DNA of 64,000 bases from Microbacterium paraoxydans (GTDB taxonomy: Bacteria > Actinomycetota > Actinomycetes > Actinomycetales > Microbacteriaceae). The DNA lies in contig NZ_LT629770.1 of NCBI RefSeq assembly GCF_900105335.1, positions 2,046,001-2,110,000 of the forward strand, read 5' to 3'. A program made the translations under genes and the position numbers. Shown here one piece after another: positions 1 to 8,363 of the stretch; position 1 is the first letter of the stretch; each line of letters opens with the position of its first letter. Below the pieces are notes generated by a model, which ran no database searches, was not told where the DNA came from, and was given only the letters and a program-made list of their open reading frames with translations.

Positions 1-1354
1 ACTGCTGCCGTTCACGGCCGCCGACGCCTACTACATGGTGATGCGCGGCATCGACCGGCTGTCGGTGCTGAGCACGACGCTCACCCAGCGCGGTTCGCTG
101 CCCGTGTACGTGGGGACGATCTTCGTCGTCTTCGTCGCCGCCGAGGTCACCGCGCTCGTGGCGAGCGACATCGACCGCTATCAGCTCTCGCTGTGGCACA
201 CGCCGGCCCAGCTCGCCGTCGCCCCGATCATGGCCGTGGCCGGCGTCGTGGCGGTGCGGGCCCGCAAGCGCTACACCGGCGTCGTGCTCGCCTCGGTCAC
301 CGGTCTCGGCATGGTGGTCCTCTTCGCCACCAGCGGCGCACCGGATCTCGCGCTCACCCAGATCCTCGTCGAGACGGTGACGATGGTGACCTTCGCGCTC
401 GTCCTGCGCCGACTGCCGGCACGCATGGGCGAGCACAACGCCTCCGTGAGCCGCATCCCCCGCGCTCTCCTCGGCATCGGCGTCGGCCTCACCATGGCGT
501 TCGTGGCCGTCGTCGCGACCCAGTCCCGCGTGGCCGACCCGATCTCGGCGATCTTCCCGGAGATCGCGTACGAGATCGGCCACGGCAAGAACGTCGTGAA
601 CGTGGCACTCGTCGACCTCCGCGGCTGGGACACGATGGGCGAGCTCTCCGTGCTCGTGCTCGCCGCGACCGGTGTCGCCTCACTCGTGTTCGTCACGCAC
701 CGCGCCGATCTCCTCGCCGCCACGAAGACGCTGCCACGCTCGGTGCGGAAGTCCGCGCGCAGTCGGCCACTCGTGGAGACCACGGACGGCGTGCGCTTCC
801 AGACCGCGGAGAACCGATCGGCGCCGCGCGCCTGGCTCGTCGGCGGCCAGAAGATGAAGCCGGAGAACCGGTCGATCCTGCTCGAGGTCATCGTCCGCAT
901 CCTGTTCCACACGATCATCGTCGTGTCGATCTTCCTGCTCTTCGCCGGGCACAACCTCCCCGGCGGCGGCTTCGCGGGCGGGCTCGTCGCCGGCATGGCG
1001 CTCGTCATGCGCTACATCGCGGGAGGGCGCTGGGAGCTGGGCGCCGCGGCGCCGACCGATGCCGGTCGCCTCCTCGGCACGGGCCTGATCCTCGCCGTGG
1101 GCACCGCGGTCGTGCCGCTGTTCTTCGGCCTCGCACCGCTCACCAGCACCTTCTGGGAGTGGGAGATCCCCGGCATCGGGCACATGGAGTTCGTCACCTC
1201 GACGATCTTCGACATCGGCGTCTACCTCGTCGTGATCGGGCTCGTGCTCGACGTGCTGCGCAGCCTCGGTGCGGAGGTCGACCGGCAGGCGGCGCTCCGC
1301 CCCGGCGAGAGCACCGCCGTCGACTTCTCCTCGCGGACCGGGGGGAACGGCTGA
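1..1354 (+). CDS. mrpA: Na+/H+ antiporter subunit A, C-terminal part (MrpA with MrpB-like domain), truncated by window edge
   Basis: This is the C-terminal end of the large membrane subunit of a Mrp cation/proton antiporter. The frame is open from base 2, so the true start lies upstream of the window. The visible part carries several transmembrane helices and then an MrpB/MnhB-like domain around the segment GHNLPGGGFAGGLVAG, as in actinobacterial MrpA proteins that fuse the A and B functions. Its stop codon overlaps the ATG of the next gene (ATGA), so it is translationally coupled to mrpC. The following five genes keep the classic C-D-E-F-G order, which makes the assignment secure. The complex exports Na+ in exchange for protons and supports pH and salt homeostasis. 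Confidence 0.93.
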   Translation, partial: LLPFTAADAYYMVMRGIDRLSVLSTTLTQRGSLPVYVGTIFVVFVAAEVTALVASDIDRYQLSLWHTPAQLAVAPIMAVAGVVAVRARKRYTGVVLASVTGLGMVVLFATSGAPDLALTQILVETVTMVTFALVLRRLPARMGEHNASVSRIPRALLGIGVGLTMAFVAVVATQSRVADPISAIFPEIAYEIGHGKNVVNVALVDLRGWDTMGELSVLVLAATGVASLVFVTHRADLLAATKTLPRSVRKSARSRPLVETTDGVRFQTAENRSAPRAWLVGGQKMKPENRSILLEVIVRILFHTIIVVSIFLLFAGHNLPGGGFAGGLVAGMALVMRYIAGGRWELGAAAPTDAGRLLGTGLILAVGTAVVPLFFGLAPLTSTFWEWEIPGIGHMEFVTSTIFDIGVYLVVIGLVLDVLRSLGAEVDRQAALRPGESTAVDFSSRTGGNG

Positions 1355-1932
1355 TGGACGTCTCGCTCGCCCTCATCGCGATCATGGCCGTGCTCTTCGC
1401 CTGCGGCGTGTACGCGATGCTGGAGCGCAGCCTCACCCGCGTCCTCATCGGCTTCCTCCTGCTCGGCAATGCCACGAACCTGCTGCTCCTGATCGTGATG
1501 GGCGTGCCGGGCAACGCGCCGTTCTTCGGTACCGAGGGCGATCTGAGCGACCCGCTGCCGCAGGCCCTGACGCTCACCGCCATCGTCATCACGTTCGCGG
1601 TCTCCGCGTTCCTGCTCGCGCTGATCTACCGGTCGTGGCAGCTCGGCCAGGCGGACACGGTCGAGGACGACGAGGCCGACATCGCGCTGCGCGCGCGCAC
1701 CGACGAAGACGAAGACCTCATGGACGACGAGTCCGAGACGGACGACGACGACGCCACGACCGACTTCGTGGGCGTGCAGACCGCGCCGATCACCGTCCTG
1801 CACATGCGCGACAACCCGGCCATCCACGATGACGCGCCGTATGACGCGCCCTACGTGCCCGAGCCGGAGCCCGAACCCGACGGCGCTGCAGACCGGGACG
1901 ACGACACGACAGACGGGGAGGGCAGGCCATGA
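1354..1932 (+). CDS. mrpC: Na+/H+ antiporter subunit C (MrpC) with long acidic tail
   Basis: This is a small NuoK-like membrane subunit of the Mrp antiporter. Residues 1-95 contain three hydrophobic helices with the family segment GNATNLLLLIVMG and PLPQALTLTAIVI. Residues 101-192 form a hydrophilic, strongly acidic Asp/Glu-rich tail that ends in a Pro-Glu run. The protein is 192 residues, against roughly 110 in Bacillus MrpC, so nearly half of it is extension. The ATG overlaps the mrpA stop by four bases, and the stop overlaps the mrpD start in the same way. The tail presumably sits in the cytoplasm; its role is unknown. Confidence 0.92.
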   Translation: MDVSLALIAIMAVLFACGVYAMLERSLTRVLIGFLLLGNATNLLLLIVMGVPGNAPFFGTEGDLSDPLPQALTLTAIVITFAVSAFLLALIYRSWQLGQADTVEDDEADIALRARTDEDEDLMDDESETDDDDATTDFVGVQTAPITVLHMRDNPAIHDDAPYDAPYVPEPEPEPDGAADRDDDTTDGEGRP

Positions 1933-3482
1933 CCACGCTCGTCCCGCTCCTCGTCGCCCTGCCGCTCCTCGGTGCGGCGATCACCCTCGTCTTCGGTCGC
2001 AACGCGCGCCTGCAGGTGTTCGTCACCGTCGCCACGCTCGCGGTCGTGTCCGTCATCGCGGCCGTGCTGCTCGTCGTCGTCGACGCGGGCTCCCCTCTGG
2101 CGGTCTCCGTGGGCGGATGGCCGGTGCCGTTCGGCATCGTCCTCTACGTCGACCGTCTCGCCGCGCTCCTGGTGCTCGTCTCCAGCGTGGTGCTGCTCGC
2201 GGTCCTCCTCTTCTCGATCGGTCAGGGTGTGGCCGACGGGGCGGATGAGACCCCGATCTCGATCTTCAACCCCTCGTACCTGATCCTCGCCGCCGGCATC
2301 TTCAACGCGTTCATCGCCGGCGACCTGTTCAACCTGTACGTCGGGTTCGAGATCCTCCTCGTGGCCTCCTACGTGCTCATCACCCTGGGCAGCACCGAGT
2401 CCCGCATCCGCACCGGTGCCGTCTACATCGTCGTCTCGCTCGTGTCGTCGATCCTGTTCCTCGCGTCGATCGCGATGATCTACGGCGCCCTCGGCACGGT
2501 CAACATGGCCCAGATCGCCGAGCGGATGTCGGAGCTCCCGCAGGACACGCAGCTCGTCCTGCACCTCATGCTCGTGGTCGCCTTCGGGATCAAGGCCGCG
2601 ATCTTCCCCGTGTCGTTCTGGCTGCCCGACTCCTATCCGACGGCCCCCGCGCCGGTCACCGCCGTGTTCGCCGGCCTGCTGACCAAGGTCGGCGTGTACG
2701 CGCTGATCCGGACGGAGACCCAGCTCTTCGCCTCGAACAGCATCGACACGCTGCTGCTCATCATCGCGCTGGCGACGATGATCGTCGGTGTCCTCGGCGC
2801 CGTCGCGCAGGCCGAGCTCAAGCGGATCCTGTCGTTCACGCTCGTCAGCCACGTCGGCTACATGATCTTCGGTCTCGCGATCGCGACCCCGGCGGCGATC
2901 GGCGCGACCGTGTACTACATCGTCCACCACATCGTCGTGCAGACCACCCTGTTCCTCGCGGTGGGGCTCATCGAACGCCGGGCCGGCAGCACCTCCATCC
3001 TCCGGGTCAAGGGCCTGCTGAAGATCGCCCCCGTCATCGCCCTGCTGTACTTCATCCCCGCGATCAACCTCGGTGGTCTGCCTCCGTTCTCCGGGTTCAT
3101 CGGCAAGTTCGCCCTGTTCGAGGCGGCGGCCTCCGTGGGCACTCCGCTCATGATCGTGCTCATCTTCGGCGGCATCATCACGTCGCTGCTCACCCTCTAC
3201 GCGCTCATGAGGGCCTGGAACCTCGCGTTCTGGCGTGAGGAGGAGGACTCGACCGAGACCGAGGGGCGCATCTCGTACCTCACCGGAGCCCCCGCTGCGG
3301 ATGAGCAGCAGGAGCGCCGGCACATCCCGAGGATCATGACCGTGGCCACCGCCGGGATGGTCACCGTGACGGTGGCCCTGACGATCTTCGCCGGACCGCT
3401 GTACGCTCTGTGCGACCGTATCGGGGCGGGCCTGCTGCAGCCGGTCAACCTCGTCCAGCTGGAAGACGAGGTGGAGGGATGA
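1929..3482 (+). CDS. mrpD: Na+/H+ antiporter subunit D (MrpD)
   Basis: MrpD is one of the two proton-translocating, NuoM/NuoN-like subunits of the complex. The 517-residue protein has about 14 hydrophobic segments. It contains the family motifs FNLYVGFEILLVASYVL, KAAIFPVSFWLPDSYPTAP and FTLVSHVGYM. The Glu in the FEI segment and the Lys in the GIKAAIFP segment correspond to the conserved charged residues of antiporter-like subunits. It starts four bases inside mrpC and ends four bases inside mrpE. Length and motifs are normal for the family. Confidence 0.95.
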   Translation: MTTLVPLLVALPLLGAAITLVFGRNARLQVFVTVATLAVVSVIAAVLLVVVDAGSPLAVSVGGWPVPFGIVLYVDRLAALLVLVSSVVLLAVLLFSIGQGVADGADETPISIFNPSYLILAAGIFNAFIAGDLFNLYVGFEILLVASYVLITLGSTESRIRTGAVYIVVSLVSSILFLASIAMIYGALGTVNMAQIAERMSELPQDTQLVLHLMLVVAFGIKAAIFPVSFWLPDSYPTAPAPVTAVFAGLLTKVGVYALIRTETQLFASNSIDTLLLIIALATMIVGVLGAVAQAELKRILSFTLVSHVGYMIFGLAIATPAAIGATVYYIVHHIVVQTTLFLAVGLIERRAGSTSILRVKGLLKIAPVIALLYFIPAINLGGLPPFSGFIGKFALFEAAASVGTPLMIVLIFGGIITSLLTLYALMRAWNLAFWREEEDSTETEGRISYLTGAPAADEQQERRHIPRIMTVATAGMVTVTVALTIFAGPLYALCDRIGAGLLQPVNLVQLEDEVEG

Positions 3483-4072
3483 GCCCCGAGACCAAGAGCG
3501 TCTGGCGGGACATCGGCATGCAGCTGCCGTTCCTCGCCTGGCTGATCGTGCTGTGGATGCTGCTGTGGGCCCAGTTCACCGTGCTGTCCTTCCTCACGGG
3601 ACTCGTGGTGGCCATCTTCGTGACGCGGGTGTTCCGCCTGCCCACGGTCGAGCTCTCCGGGCGCATCAACCTCTGGTACGGCGCGCTGTTCGTCGTGCAG
3701 TTCCTCTTCGCGATCCTCCGTGGCGCGCTCTCGGTGACCGTGCAGGTGTTCGACTTCCGCCGGCAGCCCGGCACCGCCATCATCGCGGTGCCGCTTCGCT
3801 ATGCCGACGACCTCGTCATGACGCACGTCGCCGTGGTGTCGTCGCTCATCCCGGGCTCCCTGGTGGTCGAGGCCGATCGCGACCGCGGGATCCTCTACCT
3901 GCACGTGATCGGCGTGCGCAACCGGGAGGATGTCGAGAAGCAGCGGCAGGGCGTGCTCGGCTGGGAGAAGCGCATCGTCCGGGCGCTCGGCAATCCGACC
4001 CAGTACCGGGCGCTCAAGGCCGACGAGCGTGCCGGCCGCATCGACCCCGCGACGATCGGCGGTGCCCGATGA
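3479..4072 (+). CDS. mrpE: Na+/H+ antiporter subunit E (MrpE)
   Basis: MrpE is a small accessory subunit with N-terminal transmembrane helices (residues about 15-50 and 65-90) and a cytoplasmic domain ending near residue 197. Family-typical segments are LSFLTGLVVAIFVTRVFRLP and HVAVVSSLIPGSLVVE. The ATG overlaps the mrpD stop (ATGA) and was preferred over upstream in-frame codons that would lie inside mrpD. The stop overlaps the mrpF start. The fixed position between D and F supports the call. Confidence 0.93.
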   Translation: MSPETKSVWRDIGMQLPFLAWLIVLWMLLWAQFTVLSFLTGLVVAIFVTRVFRLPTVELSGRINLWYGALFVVQFLFAILRGALSVTVQVFDFRRQPGTAIIAVPLRYADDLVMTHVAVVSSLIPGSLVVEADRDRGILYLHVIGVRNREDVEKQRQGVLGWEKRIVRALGNPTQYRALKADERAGRIDPATIGGAR

Positions 4073-4338
4073 ACACCCTGCTCCTCATCATCCTCGCCGT
4101 GTTCGGTGTGGCCGCGATCCTCGCCGTCATCCGCATCGTCCGCGGTCCGTCGATCCTCGACCGTGCCGTCGCCGCCGACGTGCTGCTGACCGAGGTCATG
4201 TGCGTGCTCGGCGCCGAGATGGCCATCAACGGCCACACCCGCAACATCCCCGTGCTCCTCATCATCGCGGCGGTCGGTGTGTTCGGATCGATCGCGGTCG
4301 CCCGGTTCGTCGCGAGAAGGGACAACACGACACCATGA
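4069..4338 (+). CDS. mrpF: Na+/H+ antiporter subunit F (MrpF)
   Basis: This is an 89-residue protein with three hydrophobic helices and the family segment RIVRGPSILDRAVAADVL, which marks MrpF/MnhF. It belongs to the membrane part of the Mrp antiporter. It overlaps mrpE and mrpG by four bases each, as throughout this operon. Size and sequence are typical, and nothing is missing. Confidence 0.93.
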   Translation: MNTLLLIILAVFGVAAILAVIRIVRGPSILDRAVAADVLLTEVMCVLGAEMAINGHTRNIPVLLIIAAVGVFGSIAVARFVARRDNTTP

Positions 4339-4724
4339 ACGTGTTCGGTCTGATGATCCCTGACGCCGTCGTCGACGTGGCGGTGCTCGTGCTCATCCTG
4401 CTCGGGGCGATCCTCTGCCTCTCCGCCTCCGTGGGGCTCCTGCATTTCCGCGACGTGCCCACGCGACTGCACGCCGCGACGAAACCGCAGGTGCTCGGAC
4501 TGCTGTTGATCTGTGTCGCGATCGCCCTGTCGCAGCGGTCCGTCGGCGGTGTGCTGTTCGGCCTCGTGCTCGTCGCCCCCGTGGTGCTCATGCAATTCGC
4601 GACCGCGCCTCTGTCCGCGCACATGGTCGGTCGCCAGGCCTACCGCAACGGCACGATCGAGCAGCGGGGTCTCGTCGTCGACGAGCTCGCCGAGTCGAAG
4701 CAGACCCCTCCCGCCGCCGGCTGA
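4335..4724 (+). CDS. mrpG: Na+/H+ antiporter subunit G (MrpG)
   Basis: This is the last gene of the Mrp operon, 129 residues long. Three hydrophobic helices and the segment GLLHFRDVPTRLHAATKPQ are diagnostic of MrpG/PhaG. It is coupled to mrpF by an ATGA overlap. Its stop codon lies inside the first arm of a long inverted repeat that separates it from the convergent hydrolase gene. Confidence 0.93.
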   Translation: MNVFGLMIPDAVVDVAVLVLILLGAILCLSASVGLLHFRDVPTRLHAATKPQVLGLLLICVAIALSQRSVGGVLFGLVLVAPVVLMQFATAPLSAHMVGRQAYRNGTIEQRGLVVDELAESKQTPPAAG

Positions 4725-4793
4725 CCCTTTCGAATCGCGCACTGTGCTCCATTTCGGCCGCCGATGCCGCACAGTGAGCGATTCGAAGGGTCA
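4722..4793. terminator. Long near-perfect inverted repeat holding both convergent stop codons
   Basis: Arms at 4722-4747 and 4769-4793 pair over about 25 positions with one mismatch and one bulged base, around a 21-nt loop that contains CGGCCG. The outermost triplets are the TGA of mrpG and, on the other strand, the TGA of the hydrolase gene. There is no U-tract. The most likely role is a bidirectional terminator or 3'-end protector for both transcripts. Confidence 0.7.
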
Positions 4794-5552
4794 GGTGCGG
4801 GCGGCGAAGGCCTCGATGAGGCGGGCGGCGGGCTCGGAGTCGCTGATGAGGGTGCCGTGGCCGTGGTCGGGGATGACGGCCAGCTCCGCGCCGGGGATCG
4901 CATCCAGGATCACCTGGCACCAGCTCATCGGGGCCAGCGGGTCGTCCTCGCCGCGCAGCACCAGGACCGGGCAGGCGATGCGGACGAAGGCCTTCTCCGG
5001 CTTGTGGACGATGGTCGCCCGCATCTTGCGGATCAGGTGCGGGCCGCCGCGGAGGTACTCGCGGGCGCCGCGCCAGATCACGAGCGGCCGTTCGCCCAGG
5101 AGGTCCTGGAGCAGGTATCGGGCCTGCGCGCCGACGTTCCTGGCCGCCTTGTCGACGGTGGGTCCCGCCAGCACGACGCCGGCGACGAGCTCGGGATGCC
5201 GGGCGGCGAGCTCCGCGGCGATCTGACTCCCCATCGAGTGCCCGATCACCACGACCGGATCCGCGTCGACGTGACGGAGGTACGCGGCCACGAGGTCGGC
5301 GTGCCGCTGCATGGTCAGCGTGCGCGTCGGCTCGGGGGCCTCACCGAAGCCCGGGAGGTCGAGCGCGATCACCCGCCCCTGCAGCCGCTGGGTGAGGTCG
5401 AGGTAGACGCTGCGGCCCATGCCGATGCCGTGCAACAGGAGGTAGGTGGGCGGTCCGTCGCCGAAGGTCTCGGCGATCAGGGTCGCTCCTGCGTGCTCGA
5501 ACTCGAGGAGGGTGGCCGGCGTCCCCTTCGGGGCGAGGTAGCTGGTGGGCAC
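4791..5552 (-). CDS. Alpha/beta-fold hydrolase
   Basis: This is a 253-residue cytoplasmic alpha/beta hydrolase. The nucleophile elbow GHSMGSQIA, the acid in the segment RGEDDPLAP and the histidine in IPDHGHGTLI give a complete Ser-Asp-His triad. An HG motif in LLLHGIGMG provides the oxyanion hole. There is no signal peptide. The substrate cannot be told from sequence; the family includes esterases, C-C hydrolases and haloperoxidase-like enzymes. It is followed on the same strand, after 35 bases, by the large acylase gene, but the two have no obvious shared role. Confidence 0.85.
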   Translation of the reverse strand: MPTSYLAPKGTPATLLEFEHAGATLIAETFGDGPPTYLLLHGIGMGRSVYLDLTQRLQGRVIALDLPGFGEAPEPTRTLTMQRHADLVAAYLRHVDADPVVVIGHSMGSQIAAELAARHPELVAGVVLAGPTVDKAARNVGAQARYLLQDLLGERPLVIWRGAREYLRGGPHLIRKMRATIVHKPEKAFVRIACPVLVLRGEDDPLAPMSWCQVILDAIPGAELAVIPDHGHGTLISDSEPAARLIEAFAART

Positions 5553-5587
5553 CTGTCCACGCTAGCCGAGCACCCTCCACGCGCCTC

Positions 5588-8230
5588 TCAGCCGGCGGGG
5601 GTGAGCGTCAGGGTGTCGACCGTGGCCGCCTTCACGGCCTTCGGAGTGAACGCCCATGGCCGCTGCACTCCCGTGGACCAGTCCTTCGTCTGATCGACGT
5701 AGTGCTCGTGGAACGCGTGGCCGGAGGCGCCCGTGAGGTGGATCCAGGTCGAGTCGTCGAAGTCCGCGAGGTCGACGACCATCCGCATGGACGGGACGGT
5801 GGTGGTGGCGTACGAGACGCCGAGCTGCCACCCGGTCGCATCGACCACGGAAGCCCCGCCCCCGACCGGATACGGGCCACGGTTGAACAGGGCCTCGATC
5901 GGCGCGATGCCGGACGACCCGAAGGTGTCGCTGGTGAGTGTCAGGGCGTGCAGGTCGCCCCAGTTCCATCGGGCGACATCCGTGCCCTGGATCCCGGACA
6001 GCTCGTCGTACGCCTCTTCAGCCGACAGCGCGAGCATCGCGTCTCGCCCCTCGACGTCGAGACGCGGGTTGCTCCACAGCGGGTCCTCGGGGTCATCGAG
6101 CATCGCTCCGACGACGGTGAACAGGCGGCCCTGGCCGTCGATGGGCAGGGGCTGCTCGCGCTCCGCGAAGATGTTCTGCACCAGGTTCGACCACAGCACG
6201 TTCGCGTACGCGGCTCCGGCCGAGGAGGCGCTGTTCTGCGCATCCCAGCCGCGGAGCAGCTCGACGGCCTGCTGCGGTCCCTCGCCCTCGACCTCGATGT
6301 CCCCCATCGCGGCGGCGAGCTGCTTGCCGATCCACATCTCGCCGTCCATCTGGATGTCGCGCATGTCCTGCGCAGTCAGCGGGCCGGCGGCGGCGCGTCG
6401 TTCGATGAGGTGGGCGATGCGGGCGGCGCGGTAGCCCTGGTCCCAGTCCCGGGAGAGGAAGTGCTCGTAGTCGTCGGTGACGATGGCGTTGTTGGCGGTG
6501 ACGATGTACCCCGAGCTCGGGTTGTACGACACGGGCAGCTCCTCGAACGGGATGTAGCCGGTCCAGTCGTAGCTGCTGTCCCAGCCGGGCTGCGGCATCC
6601 AGCCGTCGCCGGCTCCGCGGATCGGGAGGCGGCCGGGGGTCTGGTAGCCGATGTTGCCGTCGACGTCGGCGTAGATGAGGTTCTGCGCCGGCACGTCGAA
6701 CAGGGAGGCCGCGCGGCGGAAGTCCTCGAAGTCCTGGGCGGTCGACAGCGCGAAGATCGCCGTCGCGGTCGTGCCCGGGTCGAGCGCCGTCCACCGCAGG
6801 CTCACGGCGTACTCGGCGGCATCGGAGCCCGGGACGGCGGGGACGCTGCCCCCGGCGGTGAGCCCAGGCGTCGGATCGTCCGCGATCGCCGTGAAGTCGC
6901 CCGTGAGGCCGGAGATGATCGGTCCGTGCACGGTGGACCGGATGGTGAGCTCGATGTCGTCCCCGCCGGCGACCTCGATGGTCTCGGTGCTCTCCTCCAG
7001 CGGCACGAGCTCGCCGTCCCGCCAGTAGGAGTCGCCCTCGATGCGCTCGACATACAGGTCGGTGACATCGGTGGTGAGGTTGGTGAAGCCCCACGCCACG
7101 CGCTGATTGTGGCCGATGACGATGCCGGGCAGGCCGGAGAACGAGAAACCGCCCACGTCGAACGGGCAGTCCTCGTCCACCGTCGAGCACTTGAGCTGCA
7201 CCTGGTACCAGACCGACGGGAGCGAGGCGCCGAGGTGCGGGTCGTTGGCGAGCAGCGGCATGCCGGATTCGGTGAGGTCACCGGAGACCACCCAGGAGTT
7301 GGAGCCGATGCCCTCGCCGACATCGCCCACGAGCACGCTCGCCGCTTCGATGACGGAGGCCGTCTCCTTCCACTCCACCGTGGTGAGCGCCTGCTGCGCC
7401 TCGCCGTCGCCCTCGGACACCGTGAACGCCGCGGGCTCGGCGCCGGTCTCCAGCGGCGGGACGGTGGAGATGGTGGGCACGATCACCGGGTTCCGGTCGA
7501 AGGGGTAGTCCGGGTAGAGCGTGCCGAGGAGCCCGTCCACGTCGGCGTCCGGGTCGTCGGCGAGCTGCCCCGCGAGCAGTGCGCGCTCGGTCTCGTCTTC
7601 GACGTTGGTGCGGAGATCCCAGGCCATCGCCTTCAGCCACGCCACCGAGTCCGCCGGCTCCCACGGCTCCGGCTCGTAGTCGGGGTTCTGCAGCCCGAGG
7701 ACGGCGTACTCGAGCGACAGCTCCGCGCCCGAACGGGAGGACAGGTAGGCGTTGACGCCGTCCGCGTAGGCCTCGTAGTAGCCGCGGGTGACGTCGTCCA
7801 TCGCCTCCACCTCGGCCTCGGCGGTGGTGCGCCAGCCCAGCGTGCGCAGGAATGCGTCGGTACCGGCCTGGGAGGCGCCGAACAGCTCGGCGACTCGGCC
7901 GGAGGTGACGTGTCGGCGGAAGTCCATCTCGAAGAACCGGTCCTGCGCGTGCACGAAACCTTCGGCGAAGAAGAGGTCGTCCGAGGAGTCGGCGGTGATC
8001 GTGGGCACGCCGCTGGCGTCGCGCTGCACGGTGACGTCCGCCTTCAGCCCTGCGAGCGCGGTCGACCCGGAGGTCTGCGGGAAGGAGCGCTGGATGGTCC
8101 AGGTCACGAAGAACGCGCCTGCGACGGCCACCACCACCAGCGCGGCGATCACGACGAACGCGATGCGTCCGATGCGGGCGGCCAGAGAAGGACGCGGGGA
8201 AACAGCGGACGCCGTCGAATCGGTCATCAT
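5588..8230 (-). CDS. Penicillin acylase family protein (Ntn hydrolase), membrane-anchored
   Basis: This is an 880-residue precursor of the penicillin amidase S45 family. A hydrophobic helix at residues about 23-45 would anchor or export it. The new beta-chain N-terminus should be Ser310 in GIGSNSWVVSG, the hallmark autocatalytic cleavage and nucleophile site. The segments NDPHLGASLPSVWYQVQL and GFSFSGLPGIVIGHN are also typical of the family. Such enzymes hydrolyse amide bonds of beta-lactams or acyl-homoserine lactones, but the substrate cannot be fixed here. Two in-frame ATGs lie at 8230 and 8227. A 9-bp dyad sits just upstream of the start. Confidence 0.9.
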   Translation of the reverse strand: MMTDSTASAVSPRPSLAARIGRIAFVVIAALVVVAVAGAFFVTWTIQRSFPQTSGSTALAGLKADVTVQRDASGVPTITADSSDDLFFAEGFVHAQDRFFEMDFRRHVTSGRVAELFGASQAGTDAFLRTLGWRTTAEAEVEAMDDVTRGYYEAYADGVNAYLSSRSGAELSLEYAVLGLQNPDYEPEPWEPADSVAWLKAMAWDLRTNVEDETERALLAGQLADDPDADVDGLLGTLYPDYPFDRNPVIVPTISTVPPLETGAEPAAFTVSEGDGEAQQALTTVEWKETASVIEAASVLVGDVGEGIGSNSWVVSGDLTESGMPLLANDPHLGASLPSVWYQVQLKCSTVDEDCPFDVGGFSFSGLPGIVIGHNQRVAWGFTNLTTDVTDLYVERIEGDSYWRDGELVPLEESTETIEVAGGDDIELTIRSTVHGPIISGLTGDFTAIADDPTPGLTAGGSVPAVPGSDAAEYAVSLRWTALDPGTTATAIFALSTAQDFEDFRRAASLFDVPAQNLIYADVDGNIGYQTPGRLPIRGAGDGWMPQPGWDSSYDWTGYIPFEELPVSYNPSSGYIVTANNAIVTDDYEHFLSRDWDQGYRAARIAHLIERRAAAGPLTAQDMRDIQMDGEMWIGKQLAAAMGDIEVEGEGPQQAVELLRGWDAQNSASSAGAAYANVLWSNLVQNIFAEREQPLPIDGQGRLFTVVGAMLDDPEDPLWSNPRLDVEGRDAMLALSAEEAYDELSGIQGTDVARWNWGDLHALTLTSDTFGSSGIAPIEALFNRGPYPVGGGASVVDATGWQLGVSYATTTVPSMRMVVDLADFDDSTWIHLTGASGHAFHEHYVDQTKDWSTGVQRPWAFTPKAVKAATVDTLTLTPAG

Positions 8231-8255
8231 CGTCGAGAACTCTTTCGGGTAGCCA

Positions 8256-8274
8256 GGTGGGACTCAGTCCCACC
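8256..8274. promoter_or_regulatory. Perfect dyad upstream of the acylase gene
   Basis: GGTGGGACT and AGTCCCACC pair perfectly around a single base, 26 bp upstream of the acylase start. A TATGAT-like -10 element on the minus strand (8312-8317) would place this dyad in the 5' leader, so it could be an operator or a small RNA hairpin. No dedicated regulator gene is adjacent. Confidence 0.4.
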
Positions 8275-8326
8275 GAGCCCCAGTACGCGTTTCACGGGTA
8301 CGCGCTCTCGCATCATAGCCGCCCCG

Positions 8327-8356
8327 CGCTCGCCGCGGGACGGTCCGCGGCGAGCG
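8327..8356 (-). terminator. Rho-independent-like hairpin after the YhgE/Pip gene
   Basis: Perfect 12-bp arms (CGCTCGCCGCGG and its complement) enclose a 6-nt loop, a few bases past the stop of the YhgE/Pip gene. It lacks a U-run, as is common in GC-rich actinobacteria. Confidence 0.7.
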
Positions 8357-8363
8357 GGAGGGC

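Noticed and set aside
1851..3323. Long open frame of 490 codons opposite mrpD
   Set aside because: It has the low-complexity Arg/Asp/Glu/His composition of a reverse-strand shadow in GC-rich DNA and lies fully opposite a clear gene.
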